In this document: positions 1-6,676 of the stretch, in pieces | Layout of the letters: each line of letters starts with the position of its first letter | Numbering within the stretch: the first letter of the stretch is position 1 | Assembly (NCBI GenBank): GCA_004297315.1 | Contig: SCTU01000136.1 | Coordinates: 1 to 16,305 of the forward strand | Direction: 5' to 3' | DNA from: Dehalococcoidia bacterium | GTDB lineage: Bacteria; Chloroflexota; Dehalococcoidia; UBA2979 | DNA length: 16,305 bases | Position numbers and translations under genes: made by a program | Notes under the pieces: generated by a model | Told to the model about the DNA's origin: nothing | The model's input: only the letters and a program-made list of their open reading frames with translations | Database searches by the model: none

Positions 1-636
1 GCGCGGCAGCACCTCACGAAGCCGCTCCGGCGGCGCCCATTCGTCGATGCCGTCCGCCGCGCCGGCAGGCGTCCGGCGCACACCGACGACGTGGAGGCCG
101 AAGGCCCGTGCCAGCCGCGCGATGCGCGTCCCGATCGCGCCGAGGCCAAGCACGACCATCGTCTGGCCGCGAAGGTCGGGCGGCGCGTGCTGCTGGCGCT
201 TCCACTCGTGCCGTCGCTGGAGTTCGGCCCAGCGCGGGAAGTCGCGGTTGAGCGCGAGCATTCCCGCGATCGCGGTCTGCGCAATCGGTTCCGCCGCCGC
301 GCCCGAGGAGTTCGTGACGGTCACCCCTCGGTCCATCAGCTCGCGGAAGATCGGCGTGTCCGTCCCGGCGAACCCGATGTGCAGCCATTCGAGATTTGGC
401 GCCCGACGCGCCGTGCCGAAGCCACGCCGTTCCAGGCGTGCGTCCGCTACGACGTCTGCGGAGATGTAGGCCGCCCGGATCGACGCCAGCACGTCCTCGG
501 CCAGGACGCCGCTTTCGCCCTCGGGAATAACGACGGCCTCGATTGGGTTGCCGTTTGAGGCCTCGGCGCTGCCGAGGTGGGCGAGGAGGGCGGCGTGACG
601 CCGGGCCATGGCTGCGGAGAGCAGGATGCCGCGCAT
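1..636 (-). CDS. D-2-hydroxyacid dehydrogenase, NAD(P)-binding (C-terminus cut by window edge)
   Basis: This is the first 212 residues of a D-isomer-specific 2-hydroxyacid dehydrogenase, a cytoplasmic enzyme that interconverts 2-keto acids and D-2-hydroxy acids with NAD(P)H. The N-terminal part shows the family pattern WLHIGFAGTD (85-93) and an N-S-S-G-x3-E-P-I-A-Q segment (109-120) followed by MLALNRDFPRW. The dinucleotide-binding fold follows, with GLGAIG at 164-169. The catalytic Arg, Glu and His lie beyond the left edge, so activity and the substrate subgroup cannot be judged. The sequence resembles the glyoxylate/phosphoglycerate-like branch more than lactate dehydrogenases. The ATG at 636 is chosen because a TATTCT hexamer sits exactly six bases upstream and no Shine-Dalgarno is visible; Met10 (609) is the alternative. 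A long overlapping reading frame on the same strand has arginine-rich, domain-free translation and is a shadow. Confidence 0.88.
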   Translation of the reverse strand, partial: MRGILLSAAMARRHAALLAHLGSAEASNGNPIEAVVIPEGESGVLAEDVLASIRAAYISADVVADARLERRGFGTARRAPNLEWLHIGFAGTDTPIFRELMDRGVTVTNSSGAAAEPIAQTAIAGMLALNRDFPRWAELQRRHEWKRQQHAPPDLRGQTMVVLGLGAIGTRIARLARAFGLHVVGVRRTPAGAADGIDEWAPPERLREVLPR

Positions 637-642
637 GGCCGC

Positions 643-648
643 AGAATA
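643..648 (-). promoter_or_regulatory. Candidate leaderless -10 element (TATTCT, six bases before ATG 636)
   Basis: On the minus strand TATTCT is followed by GCGGCC and then the ATG of the dehydrogenase. A start site six to seven bases after the hexamer would make the ATG the first codon of the transcript. No purine-rich ribosome-binding site lies in the usual window. No clear -35 box is seen. The same geometry recurs before the genes at 3389 and 4981. Confidence 0.5.
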
Positions 649-695
649 GCCGACGCTTCGTTACGGAAGGCGCGCGCGGTTGTGTGCCCTTGCCC

Positions 696-1235
696 TCAGC
701 GTCCAGCCGCGCAGTTCTTCTCGACCCACGCCGAGATATTGGCACCCGCCTTGTCGAGTTTCGGGTCTGCCATCGCCTCCAGCGCCTTCTGCATTTCCGG
801 GTCGGTGGCGGCCTTCATCATGTCGTAGTTGGCCTTCGCCATGACCGCGGAATAGTCCGACCAGAACTTCGCATAGAGCTGGAAGTCGCCCTTGATCTCC
901 GCGGGCGCTTTGTCCGCGAGCGCCTTCATGTAGGCGTTGGTGGCATCGAAGCTTTCCTTGAGGCTGCCCGGCGTGCCGCCGGGCGCGGTCAACTTCGCGC
1001 TCTGTGCCGCAAGTGCGCCCCACTCGCCGCAGAAGCCGCCGCCGAGTGCCGCGGCGACACCGGCAGCCGCTCCGGCGGGCGCCCCGGCGGGCGCGCCGGT
1101 TGACTTCCCGGCGGGTGCCGGGGAGTCAGTCCCACCGGTCGAAGAGGTTGGTGCAGCCTCTTTGTCGCCGCCGCAGGCCGCGAGCAGCAACGCGACGGTC
1201 GATGCCGCCAGCAAAGAACGTAGTGTGCGAGACAT
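696..1235 (-). CDS. Small Ala/Gly/Pro-rich lipoprotein of unknown function
   Basis: The 179-residue product begins with a lipoprotein signal peptide: basic MSRTLR, a hydrophobic stretch and the lipobox LLAAC with Cys21 as the lipidated residue. A disordered linker (22-66) follows, rich in Ala, Gly, Pro, Ser and Thr with an AGAPAGAPAG repeat. Residues 67-179 look like a small helical domain bracketed by Cys69 (FCGEW) and Cys175 (EKNC), which probably form a disulfide outside the cytoplasm. This layout, including the A-P-A-E-I-K-G-D-F-Q-L segment, resembles unnamed actinobacterial-type lipoproteins, but I know no function. The ATG at 1235 is supported by GAGGGAG about seven bases upstream. The gene is transcribed away from the radical-SAM gene at 1410 and toward the dehydrogenase, whose start is only 59 bp past its stop. 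Confidence 0.82.
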   Translation of the reverse strand: MSRTLRSLLAASTVALLLAACGGDKEAAPTSSTGGTDSPAPAGKSTGAPAGAPAGAAAGVAAALGGGFCGEWGALAAQSAKLTAPGGTPGSLKESFDATNAYMKALADKAPAEIKGDFQLYAKFWSDYSAVMAKANYDMMKAATDPEMQKALEAMADPKLDKAGANISAWVEKNCAAGR

Positions 1236-1264
1236 AGTGGTACTCCCTCGGCCGACGCTGCCCG

Positions 1265-1270
1265 ACTATA
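1265..1270 (-). promoter_or_regulatory. Candidate -10 box (TATAGT) for the lipoprotein gene
   Basis: TATAGT on the minus strand is a near-consensus -10 hexamer in otherwise GC-rich sequence. It would start a transcript near 1258, giving a leader of about 23 bases that contains the GAGGGAG ribosome-binding site. No good -35 hexamer is present at 16-18 bases. Confidence 0.35.
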
Positions 1271-1349
1271 GGCGCTGGCCGAATGTGCTTCATCTCGACG
1301 ACCACAGTGCGAAGCCAGGAGGTCTCTCCCAGCATCCTTGGAATCTCAG

Positions 1350-1355
1350 TAGACT
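1350..1355 (+). promoter_or_regulatory. Candidate -10 box (TAGACT) for the radical-SAM gene
   Basis: TAGACT lies 54 bases before the GTG at 1410 and would give a leader of about 48 bases carrying the GGGAG ribosome-binding site at 1398-1402. The -35 region is unconvincing. An identical hexamer precedes the CoA-transferase gene on the other strand. Confidence 0.3.
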
Positions 1356-1409
1356 GCGCCGGGAGTCCGCGAGGCCCGTCCGCTGCGGCCCGCTGGCGGG
1401 AGTGACGAC

Positions 1410-2693
1410 GTGGACCAACTCCTGCGCGAGGCGACCCGGACCGGCGAGCCGTTCGTCGTAATGGCGAAGCCCGTCGGCCCGATCTGCAACCTCGAATGCA
1501 GCTACTGCTACTACCTCGGCACTGCCGCGTTCTACGAGCGCCCGCATCAGTTCCGCATGTCTGACGAGATGCTCGACACCTACGTCCGGCAGTACATCCA
1601 GGCGAGCCCGGGGCCGGTCGTGCATTTCGTGTGGCATGGCGGCGAGCCGACGCTCGCGGGACTCGACTTCTATCGCCGCGCCGTCGAACTGCAGCAGCGC
1701 TACCTACCCGATGGCTGGACGTGCTGGAACAACCTCCAGACCAACGGGACGCTGCTGGACGACGAATGGTGCGCGTTCCTTGCTGATGCGCACTTCGACG
1801 TCGGCCTCAGCATCGACGGCACCCCTTGGCTGCATGACCTGCAGCGCCGGGACCACAACGGCCATGGGACGTACGATCGCGTGCTCGCCGCCGCCCACCG
1901 GCTGCAAGCCCACGGGATCCAGCCGGACCTGCTCTGCACCGTGACGGATGCCCTCGCACAGGAGCCGGTCGCGGTGTACCGGGCGCTCCGCTCGGTTGGT
2001 TCCAAGTGGCTGCAGTTCATCCCGATCGTGCGGCGGTCGCCCGGGGGCGGCACCACGCCCGACTCCGTCACACCCGAGGCCTACGGGCGCTTCCTCTCGA
2101 CGGTGTTCGACGAGTGGATGCACCACGACGTCGGCATGATGAACGTGCAGTTCTTCGCCGAGACGATGCGGGTGTGGGCGGGAGGCACCGCGAACCTCTG
2201 TGTGATGGCGCCGACTTGCGGCCGCGTCCTCGTCGTCGAGCACGACGGCGCGGTGTACTCCTGCGACCACTTTGTCACGCCGGAGCACCGCATCGGCGAC
2301 CTCGCGAACGCCGACCTCGGCACGCTCGTCGACGCGCCGGTGCAGGTCCGTTTCGGCTTGGACAAGCGCGACGGGCTGCCCGGGCAATGCCTCGCCTGTC
2401 CCTGGCTTTCGGTCTGCAACGGCGGCTGCCCCAAGGACCGCTTCGCCTTCGCCGAGGACGGCGCGCCGGGGCTCAACTACCTGTGCGACGGCTTCCGTCG
2501 CTTCTTCGCCCACGCCGAGCAGCCCGCGAAGCACATCACGCAACGCGTGCGCGGCGGCGCGAGCGCGGCGACGGTCATGGCCGAGTTACGCGCCCAAACC
2601 CTCGAGCGGTGGCGCGGCGTCGGCCGGAACGACCCCTGCATCTGCGGCAGCGGGCGCAAGGCCAAGCAGTGCTGCTGGTCCTCGCGCCCGTGA
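1410..2693 (+). CDS. Anaerobic sulfatase-maturase-type radical SAM/SPASM enzyme with C-terminal SEC-C motif
   Basis: Enzymes of this family use S-adenosylmethionine and Fe-S clusters in the cytoplasm to oxidise a Cys or Ser of a target to formylglycine, the catalytic residue of sulfatases. The radical-SAM cluster ligands are C26, C30 and C33 (CNLECSYC), followed by WHGGEPTL (75-82) and SIDG (134-137). The SPASM region holds C264, C270, C285, C327, C330, C336, C340 and C359, enough for two auxiliary [4Fe-4S] clusters. Asp286 directly after C285 matches the catalytic base that follows a cluster cysteine in the Clostridium perfringens enzyme. Residues 406-422 add a SEC-C zinc motif (C410, C412, C421, C422), beyond the usual length of about 370-400. 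The GTG at 1410 is chosen for the GGGAG seven bases upstream; Met18 is too close to the cluster. No sulfatase is encoded in the window, so the substrate is unknown. Confidence 0.88.
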   Translation: MDQLLREATRTGEPFVVMAKPVGPICNLECSYCYYLGTAAFYERPHQFRMSDEMLDTYVRQYIQASPGPVVHFVWHGGEPTLAGLDFYRRAVELQQRYLPDGWTCWNNLQTNGTLLDDEWCAFLADAHFDVGLSIDGTPWLHDLQRRDHNGHGTYDRVLAAAHRLQAHGIQPDLLCTVTDALAQEPVAVYRALRSVGSKWLQFIPIVRRSPGGGTTPDSVTPEAYGRFLSTVFDEWMHHDVGMMNVQFFAETMRVWAGGTANLCVMAPTCGRVLVVEHDGAVYSCDHFVTPEHRIGDLANADLGTLVDAPVQVRFGLDKRDGLPGQCLACPWLSVCNGGCPKDRFAFAEDGAPGLNYLCDGFRRFFAHAEQPAKHITQRVRGGASAATVMAELRAQTLERWRGVGRNDPCICGSGRKAKQCCWSSRP

Positions 2694-2738
2694 CACCCCA
2701 GGGCGGCAACGCGCCCGCCACCGGCTAATCGCCAGCGA

Positions 2739-3044
2739 CTAGGAGAACAGCGCGTCGAGCAGCGCCTGCTCACAGCCAGCGTGGGAGTCCTCGTGGAACC
2801 CCGCGAAGAGCTTGAACAGTTCGCCCCTCGTCATTCCGGTGAGGCCGATGATCTCGGGTACCTCGTCATGGATCACTTCGCGCATCGTCGCGTCCGCGTT
2901 CCCGGTCGCGTGGTCAGAGAAGGCGACGCCCGGGCAGCTCGCCGGCGTACCTCCGGCCGGCTCGTCGGGCGCGGCGGCGAGGACGGAGGACGAGGGCGCT
3001 GCCAGCAGGAGACTCAACGCAAGAGCAGTGGCGAATCGACGCAT
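2739..3044 (-). CDS. Small secreted protein of unknown function
   Basis: This 101-residue protein has a Sec signal peptide (basic MRR, hydrophobic 5-18, likely cleavage after VLAA near residue 24) and no lipobox cysteine. The mature part of about 77 residues has two cysteines, Cys37 (ASCPG) and Cys91 (AGCEQ), that could form one disulfide. It also has an acidic and histidine-containing segment (DHATGNADATMREVIHDEVPE) and a predicted helical C-terminus. I do not recognise the family. The ATG at 3044 is well supported by GGAGG about six bases upstream, and that site overlaps a 12-bp perfect palindrome. The gene converges on the radical-SAM gene with only 45 bp between stop codons and is divergent from the transporter at 3389. 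Confidence 0.7.
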   Translation of the reverse strand: MRRFATALALSLLLAAPSSSVLAAAPDEPAGGTPASCPGVAFSDHATGNADATMREVIHDEVPEIIGLTGMTRGELFKLFAGFHEDSHAGCEQALLDALFS

Positions 3045-3052
3045 GAGACACC

Positions 3053-3064
3053 TCCGATATCGGA
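3053..3064. promoter_or_regulatory. 12-bp perfect palindrome TCCGATATCGGA over the ribosome-binding site
   Basis: The palindrome overlaps the GGAGG ribosome-binding site of the small secreted-protein gene (minus strand), nine bases before its ATG. It could be a protein operator in the early transcribed region or promoter. A tight self-complementary sequence with no loop is a poor RNA hairpin, so DNA binding is the likelier role if it has one. Confidence 0.4.
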
Positions 3065-3317
3065 CTCAACATCCAGTGCGGGCGAGGCAGAGCAAGCGTG
3101 AGGAGTGCCGCAATCACAGCGTCTCGACCTCGATGTCGACCCACGCTAGCGGCGACGCCGCCACGTTCTGATCAGCACTTCGTCAGAAACTCTCAGAAGT
3201 CGTCGACAATCGGAGATATGCGCCCCCGTACCACAGGTCGGCCGCGTGGAAGTCATCGATGTTCGTTGCAATCCGAACCTCGCTCGGCGCGATCGAAGTG
3301 ACTCGGAGCGGCTAATC

Positions 3318-3335
3318 CGGTCAACATTCTGACCG
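3318..3335. promoter_or_regulatory. Operator-like inverted repeat CGGTCA-N6-TGACCG
   Basis: Two perfect 6-bp half-sites are separated by ACATTC. The centre lies about 62 bases before the ATG of the NRAMP-like gene. If transcription starts at the ATG, this matches the usual spot for a class I activator, though a repressor is also possible. No regulator gene is adjacent, so the binding protein is unknown. Confidence 0.4.
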
Positions 3336-3376
3336 ACACGGCCGAGAGTCGTTACGCCCCTGCAGCGCGACTTCCG

Positions 3377-3382
3377 TAGAGT
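3377..3382 (+). promoter_or_regulatory. Candidate leaderless -10 element (TAGAGT, six bases before ATG 3389)
   Basis: TAGAGT is followed by CATCTC and then the transporter ATG. No Shine-Dalgarno is present upstream. A weak -35-like TTACGC begins at 3352, with a 19-base spacer. The spacing equals that seen before the genes starting at 636 and 4981. Confidence 0.5.
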
Positions 3383-3388
3383 CATCTC

Positions 3389-4771
3389 ATGGCACATGAG
3401 CCGCGCGGAAACGACGAGCGAGCAGGTGAGGACGACGAGGTCGCTGAGGATGCCGGCCCTACGATTCCGCACGCTGAAGCCGCCGAACGGACGACAACAC
3501 TCGAAGGGGGCGTAGCGAAGCAGCGCAACCCGCTCAGGCGCCTTCTCGCCATCCTCGGCCCTGGCTTCATTACCGGAGCGTCCGACGATGACCCTTCGGG
3601 CATCGGGACCTACTCGGTCGCCGGTGCGTCGCTCGGCTACGCCGTGCTGTGGACGGCGCCGCTGACCTTCCCCTTAATGGCGTCTGTCCAGTTCATCTGT
3701 GCGAAGGTCGGGATGGTCAGCGGTCGGGGCCTCGCGGGCGTGCTCCGGCATCATTACCCGCGCTGGCTGCTCTACACGTCTGTCGGCGGCCTGACCGTGG
3801 CGAATACGGTCAACGCCGGTGTGGACATCGGGGCGATTGGTGCCGCCCTCAATCTGCTCGTACCCGTCCCCGCCGCGTGGCTGACCGTCCCCGCCACCGC
3901 CCTGATTCTCGGCCTCCAGATATGGGGCTCGTACCGGCTTATCGCGCGCGTCTTCAAGTGGCTCACGCTCGCACTCTTCGCGTACATCGGGTCGGCGCTA
4001 CTGGCACATCCCCAGTGGGGGCAAATCCTCCGCAGCACCGTCGTACCGACGTTGCACTGGGACAAGGCCTTCGTCACCACGCTCGTGGCCATCCTGGGGA
4101 CGACGATCTCGCCCTACCTCTTCTTCTGGCAGGCCAGTGAGGAGGTGGAGGAGGAAGTCAGCATGGGCCGTTCGCGACTGTGGCAACGCCGAGGGGCCTC
4201 GGATACCGAACTGGAGTATGCCGCCATCGATGTGAACATCGGCATGTTCTTCTCGAACGTCGTGATGTACTTCATCATCTTCGCGACCGCCGCCACCCTG
4301 TTTCAGGCGGGCCAGACCGACATCAGTTCGGCAGCCGACGCCGCCGAGGCGTTACGGCCGCTGGCCGGCGACCTCTCGAGCGTGCTGCTGGCGGTCGGGC
4401 TCGTCGGCTCGGGCTTCCTCGCCGTCCCCATCCTGACCGGTGCGGCGGCGTACGCGCTCTCGGAGGCGGCGGGCTGGCGCTACGGACTCGACACGCGCCC
4501 GCGGAACGCCCGACAGTTCTACGCCGTGATCGTGGTCGCGACGCTGGTCGGGATGGCGATCAACTTCGTCGGCATCAACCCGATCGCGGCGCTCTACTGG
4601 ACCGCCGTGATCAACGGCGTGCTGGCCCCGCCGCTGCTCGTGCTGATCATGCTGATCGTGAACAACCCGAAGGTCATGGGCGAGCGCGTGAACAACCCGC
4701 TCACAAACGTGCTGGGGTGGACGACCGCCGCGCTGATGAGCACTGCGGCCGTCGTGATGCTGTGGCCGTAA
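3389..4771 (+). CDS. NRAMP-superfamily divalent metal transporter with non-canonical metal site
   Basis: This 460-residue inner-membrane protein has a hydrophilic, acidic N-terminal tail (1-45) and then about 11 hydrophobic segments. The first helix carries GPGFITGASDDDPSGIGTY (58-75), which aligns with the helix-1 motif of NRAMP/SLC11 transporters. The canonical DPGN is DPSG here (68-71), so the metal-binding Asn is lost. The helix-6 motif, canonically A/M-P-H, reads TISPYLFFW (239-247), with no Met and no His. These residues coordinate Mn2+ or Fe2+ in classical MntH, so ion choice probably differs. A related divergent branch (NRMT) has been shown to carry Mg2+. That this protein belongs to the branch is inference. 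A charged loop (EEVEEEVSMGRSRLWQRRG, 251-269) follows helix 6. The ATG at 3389 has no Shine-Dalgarno but sits six bases after a -10-like hexamer. No partner gene is co-transcribed. Confidence 0.9.
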   Translation: MAHEPRGNDERAGEDDEVAEDAGPTIPHAEAAERTTTLEGGVAKQRNPLRRLLAILGPGFITGASDDDPSGIGTYSVAGASLGYAVLWTAPLTFPLMASVQFICAKVGMVSGRGLAGVLRHHYPRWLLYTSVGGLTVANTVNAGVDIGAIGAALNLLVPVPAAWLTVPATALILGLQIWGSYRLIARVFKWLTLALFAYIGSALLAHPQWGQILRSTVVPTLHWDKAFVTTLVAILGTTISPYLFFWQASEEVEEEVSMGRSRLWQRRGASDTELEYAAIDVNIGMFFSNVVMYFIIFATAATLFQAGQTDISSAADAAEALRPLAGDLSSVLLAVGLVGSGFLAVPILTGAAAYALSEAAGWRYGLDTRPRNARQFYAVIVVATLVGMAINFVGINPIAALYWTAVINGVLAPPLLVLIMLIVNNPKVMGERVNNPLTNVLGWTTAALMSTAAVVMLWP

Positions 4772-4832
4772 TCGCCGAGCCCTCCGGCCCTCGTGGCTGC
4801 GGGCGTCCCGTCCGAGCGAACTCAATGAGCGA

Positions 4833-4854
4833 AGCGCGCGGTGAGGAGCGCGCT
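4833..4854 (+). terminator. Weak GC hairpin downstream of the transporter gene
   Basis: AGCGCGC and GCGCGCT form a 7-bp stem around an 8-base loop, 62 bases after the transporter stop. There is no T-run, so intrinsic termination is doubtful. The rest of the 209-bp gap to the ABC operon holds a small inverted repeat GGTTT-CCC-AAACC at 4906-4918 and no reading frame I trust. Confidence 0.25.
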
Positions 4855-4968
4855 GGAAGACGGCCAGGGCGTCGCCGCGAGCGGAACGAAGTGGCTCCCC
4901 GGATTGGTTTCCCAAACCGTGCTGTGGGATTCGTCTGAGGTGCGAGTGCGAAGGCGAGCAGGGAAGAC

Positions 4969-4974
4969 TATGCT
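4969..4974 (+). promoter_or_regulatory. Candidate leaderless -10 element (TATGCT, six bases before GTG 4981)
   Basis: TATGCT is followed by TCGCCT and then the GTG start of the ABC ATPase gene. The only purine-rich stretch (AGGGAAG) is more than ten bases too far upstream to serve as a ribosome-binding site for this codon. It would be the promoter of the whole four-gene importer operon. No clear -35 box is seen. Confidence 0.5.
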
Positions 4975-4980
4975 TCGCCT

Positions 4981-5730
4981 GTGACCCCCCAATTACAGCC
5001 CATGGTCGAGTTCCGCAACGTGGTGAAACGTTTCGGTGCCAACACCGTATTGCAGGACGTGACGAACCAGGTCGCGCACCGCGAAAAGGTCGTAGTGATC
5101 GGACCCTCCGGCTCCGGCAAGAGCACGCTTCTGCGGACCGTCAACGGCCTCGAAACCATCCAGCAGGGCGAGGTGATCGTCGAGGGCATCTCGGTGCACG
5201 ACCCGCGCACCGACATCAACTCACTGCGCGCACGCGTCGGCATGGTGCAGCAGTCCTTCAATCTGTTCCCGCAAATGACGGCGCTCAACAACATCACGCT
5301 CGCCCCGCGGAAGGTAAAGAAGCAGAGTCCAGCGGAAGCCGAGCGCGTTGCACGCGCTCTCCTTGAGCGCGTGGGCATCCCCGAAAAGGCCGAGGCGTTC
5401 CCAGCGCAGCTTTCCGGTGGCCAACAGCAGCGCGTGGCCATCGCCCGTGCGCTCGCCATGGAGCCCTCGGTGATGCTCTTCGACGAGCCGACCTCGGCAC
5501 TCGACCCCGAGATGATCCAGGAAGTGCTCGACGTAATGCGCGACCTAGCTAGCGATGGCATGACGATGCTCGTCGTCAGCCACGAGATGGGCTTCGCGCG
5601 CGAGGTCGCGGACCGCGTGTGGTTCATGGCCGATGGCCGGATCGAGGAGGAAGGCACGCCGATGGACATGTTCGAACGCCCCCAGAATGAACGCACGCAG
5701 CGGTTCTTGAGCCGCATCATCGCGCACTAG
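4981..5730 (+). CDS. Polar amino acid ABC transporter ATP-binding protein (GlnQ-like)
   Basis: This 249-residue cytoplasmic ATPase powers the importer encoded by the next three genes. All nucleotide-binding elements are intact: Walker A GPSGSGKS (41-48), Q-loop Gln at 90-91 (MVQQSFNLFP, typical of the amino-acid importer class), signature LSGGQ (144-148), Walker B VMLFDEP with D168 and E169, D-loop SALD, and switch His201. The length is normal for the GlnQ/HisP family. The GTG at 4981 is chosen because of the -10-like hexamer six bases upstream; Met8 (5002) is the alternative and also lacks a Shine-Dalgarno. The binding-protein gene follows after 28 bp. Confidence 0.96.
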   Translation: MTPQLQPMVEFRNVVKRFGANTVLQDVTNQVAHREKVVVIGPSGSGKSTLLRTVNGLETIQQGEVIVEGISVHDPRTDINSLRARVGMVQQSFNLFPQMTALNNITLAPRKVKKQSPAEAERVARALLERVGIPEKAEAFPAQLSGGQQQRVAIARALAMEPSVMLFDEPTSALDPEMIQEVLDVMRDLASDGMTMLVVSHEMGFAREVADRVWFMADGRIEEEGTPMDMFERPQNERTQRFLSRIIAH

Positions 5731-5758
5731 GCGTGTCAGGTACTCAGAGGGAGAATCC

Positions 5759-6664
5759 ATGAATATCCAACGTCTGTTCCCACTCGTCCTACTGCTGGTC
5801 GTCGGCCTCTTCGCCGCCTGCGGCGATAGCGACAGCGGCACCACCAGCACGCCCAAGGGCGGCGGCGCGGTCACCACGCCCACCGCCACGGCCACCTTCC
5901 CCGCCGATTCGACGATGGCCGCGATCGTCAAGAAGGGGAAGATCACGATCGGCGTGAAGTACGACGTGCCGCTCTTCGGCCTGCTCGACCCAGTCACGAA
6001 GAAGGTCGACGGATTCGACGTCGCTATAGGCAAGGAGATCGCGAAGGCACTCGGCCTGAAGGAAGAGCAGATCGAGTTCGTGGAAGCAATTTCGGCGAAC
6101 CGCATCCCCTATCTGCAGGAAGACAAGGTCGACCTGATCATCTCCACGATGACGATCAACGCCGAACGCAAGACGCAGATCGAGTTTTCGCGGCCGTATT
6201 ACCTCGCCGGCCAGTCGATCCTAGTGAAGAACGACAACACGACGATCAAGACGGTGGACGACCTCAACGGCAAGAAGGTGTGTTCCGTCCAGGGCTCGAC
6301 GAGCGAGAACAACATCAAGGCGAAGGCGCCGCGGGCGGACCTCACCAGCTTCACGACGTACTCGGCCTGCGTGTCCGCGATGAAAGACGGCCGTGTCGAG
6401 GCGGTCTCGACGGACGACATCATCCTCGCGGGCTTCGCGTCCAAGGATCAGAGCCTCAAGCTCGTCGGCGGCACCTTCACAACCGAGGCTTACGGCATTG
6501 GCATGAAGAAGGGCAAGACGGACCTTGCGAAGTTCGTGGACGGGGTTCTGAACGCGATGATGCAGGACGGCCGCTGGGAAAAGCTCTACACGCAGTTCCC
6601 CGGCACCGCTCCGGGCCTCCCGCCCGCGAGCGACGCCAAGGCGAAGGTGCCCGCGTCCGCCTAG
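5759..6664 (+). CDS. Amino acid ABC transporter substrate-binding lipoprotein (glutamate/glutamine type)
   Basis: This 301-residue solute-binding protein is anchored outside the membrane by Cys21 of the lipobox LFAAC, followed by a Ser/Thr/Gly/Pro-rich linker to about residue 48. The family 3 binding domain covers roughly 55-280. It shows GFDVAIGKEIAKALG (85-99), the ligand-contact segment TINAERKTQIEFSRPYY (132-148) with Arg138 expected to hold the substrate carboxylate, and STDD (217-220), where an Asp usually binds the amino group. Cys175 (KKVCSVQGSTSE) and Cys204 (YSACVSAM) sit where glutamate/aspartate binders have a disulfide. Glutamate, glutamine or aspartate is therefore the likely ligand, but one cannot choose between them by eye. 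A strong ribosome-binding site (AGAGGGAG) lies six bases before the ATG. Confidence 0.95.
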   Translation: MNIQRLFPLVLLLVVGLFAACGDSDSGTTSTPKGGGAVTTPTATATFPADSTMAAIVKKGKITIGVKYDVPLFGLLDPVTKKVDGFDVAIGKEIAKALGLKEEQIEFVEAISANRIPYLQEDKVDLIISTMTINAERKTQIEFSRPYYLAGQSILVKNDNTTIKTVDDLNGKKVCSVQGSTSENNIKAKAPRADLTSFTTYSACVSAMKDGRVEAVSTDDIILAGFASKDQSLKLVGGTFTTEAYGIGMKKGKTDLAKFVDGVLNAMMQDGRWEKLYTQFPGTAPGLPPASDAKAKVPASA

Positions 6665-6676
6665 CTCGGTGGCGCC

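Larger units (their letters stand above)
3065..3388. other. Intergenic control region between divergent small secreted protein and NRAMP-like transporter
   Basis: About 320 bases without a convincing reading frame. It should hold divergent promoters. The visible elements are an 18-bp inverted repeat at 3318-3335 and a TAGAGT hexamer directly before the transporter start, listed separately. I looked for the conserved elements of Mn (yybP-ykoY) and Mg (M-box) riboswitches and did not see them, which fits a transcript starting at the ATG. Confidence 0.6.

Noticed and set aside
14..745. 243-codon minus-strand open frame over the dehydrogenase
   Set aside because: Arg/Gly/Pro-rich shadow in another frame; the overlapping frame from 636 shows clear dehydrogenase motifs.
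2701..2716. GGGCG-N6-CGCCC as a terminator between the convergent genes
   Set aside because: Only five base pairs and no T-run; too weak in GC-rich DNA to call.
696..3044. Search for formylglycine target motifs (C/S-x-P-x-R) in the lipoprotein and small secreted protein
   Set aside because: Neither protein contains the motif, so neither is a standard substrate of the sulfatase-maturase homologue.
3065..3388. Mn or Mg riboswitch upstream of the NRAMP-like gene
   Set aside because: Conserved riboswitch core elements are not visible and a -10-like box directly abuts the start codon.
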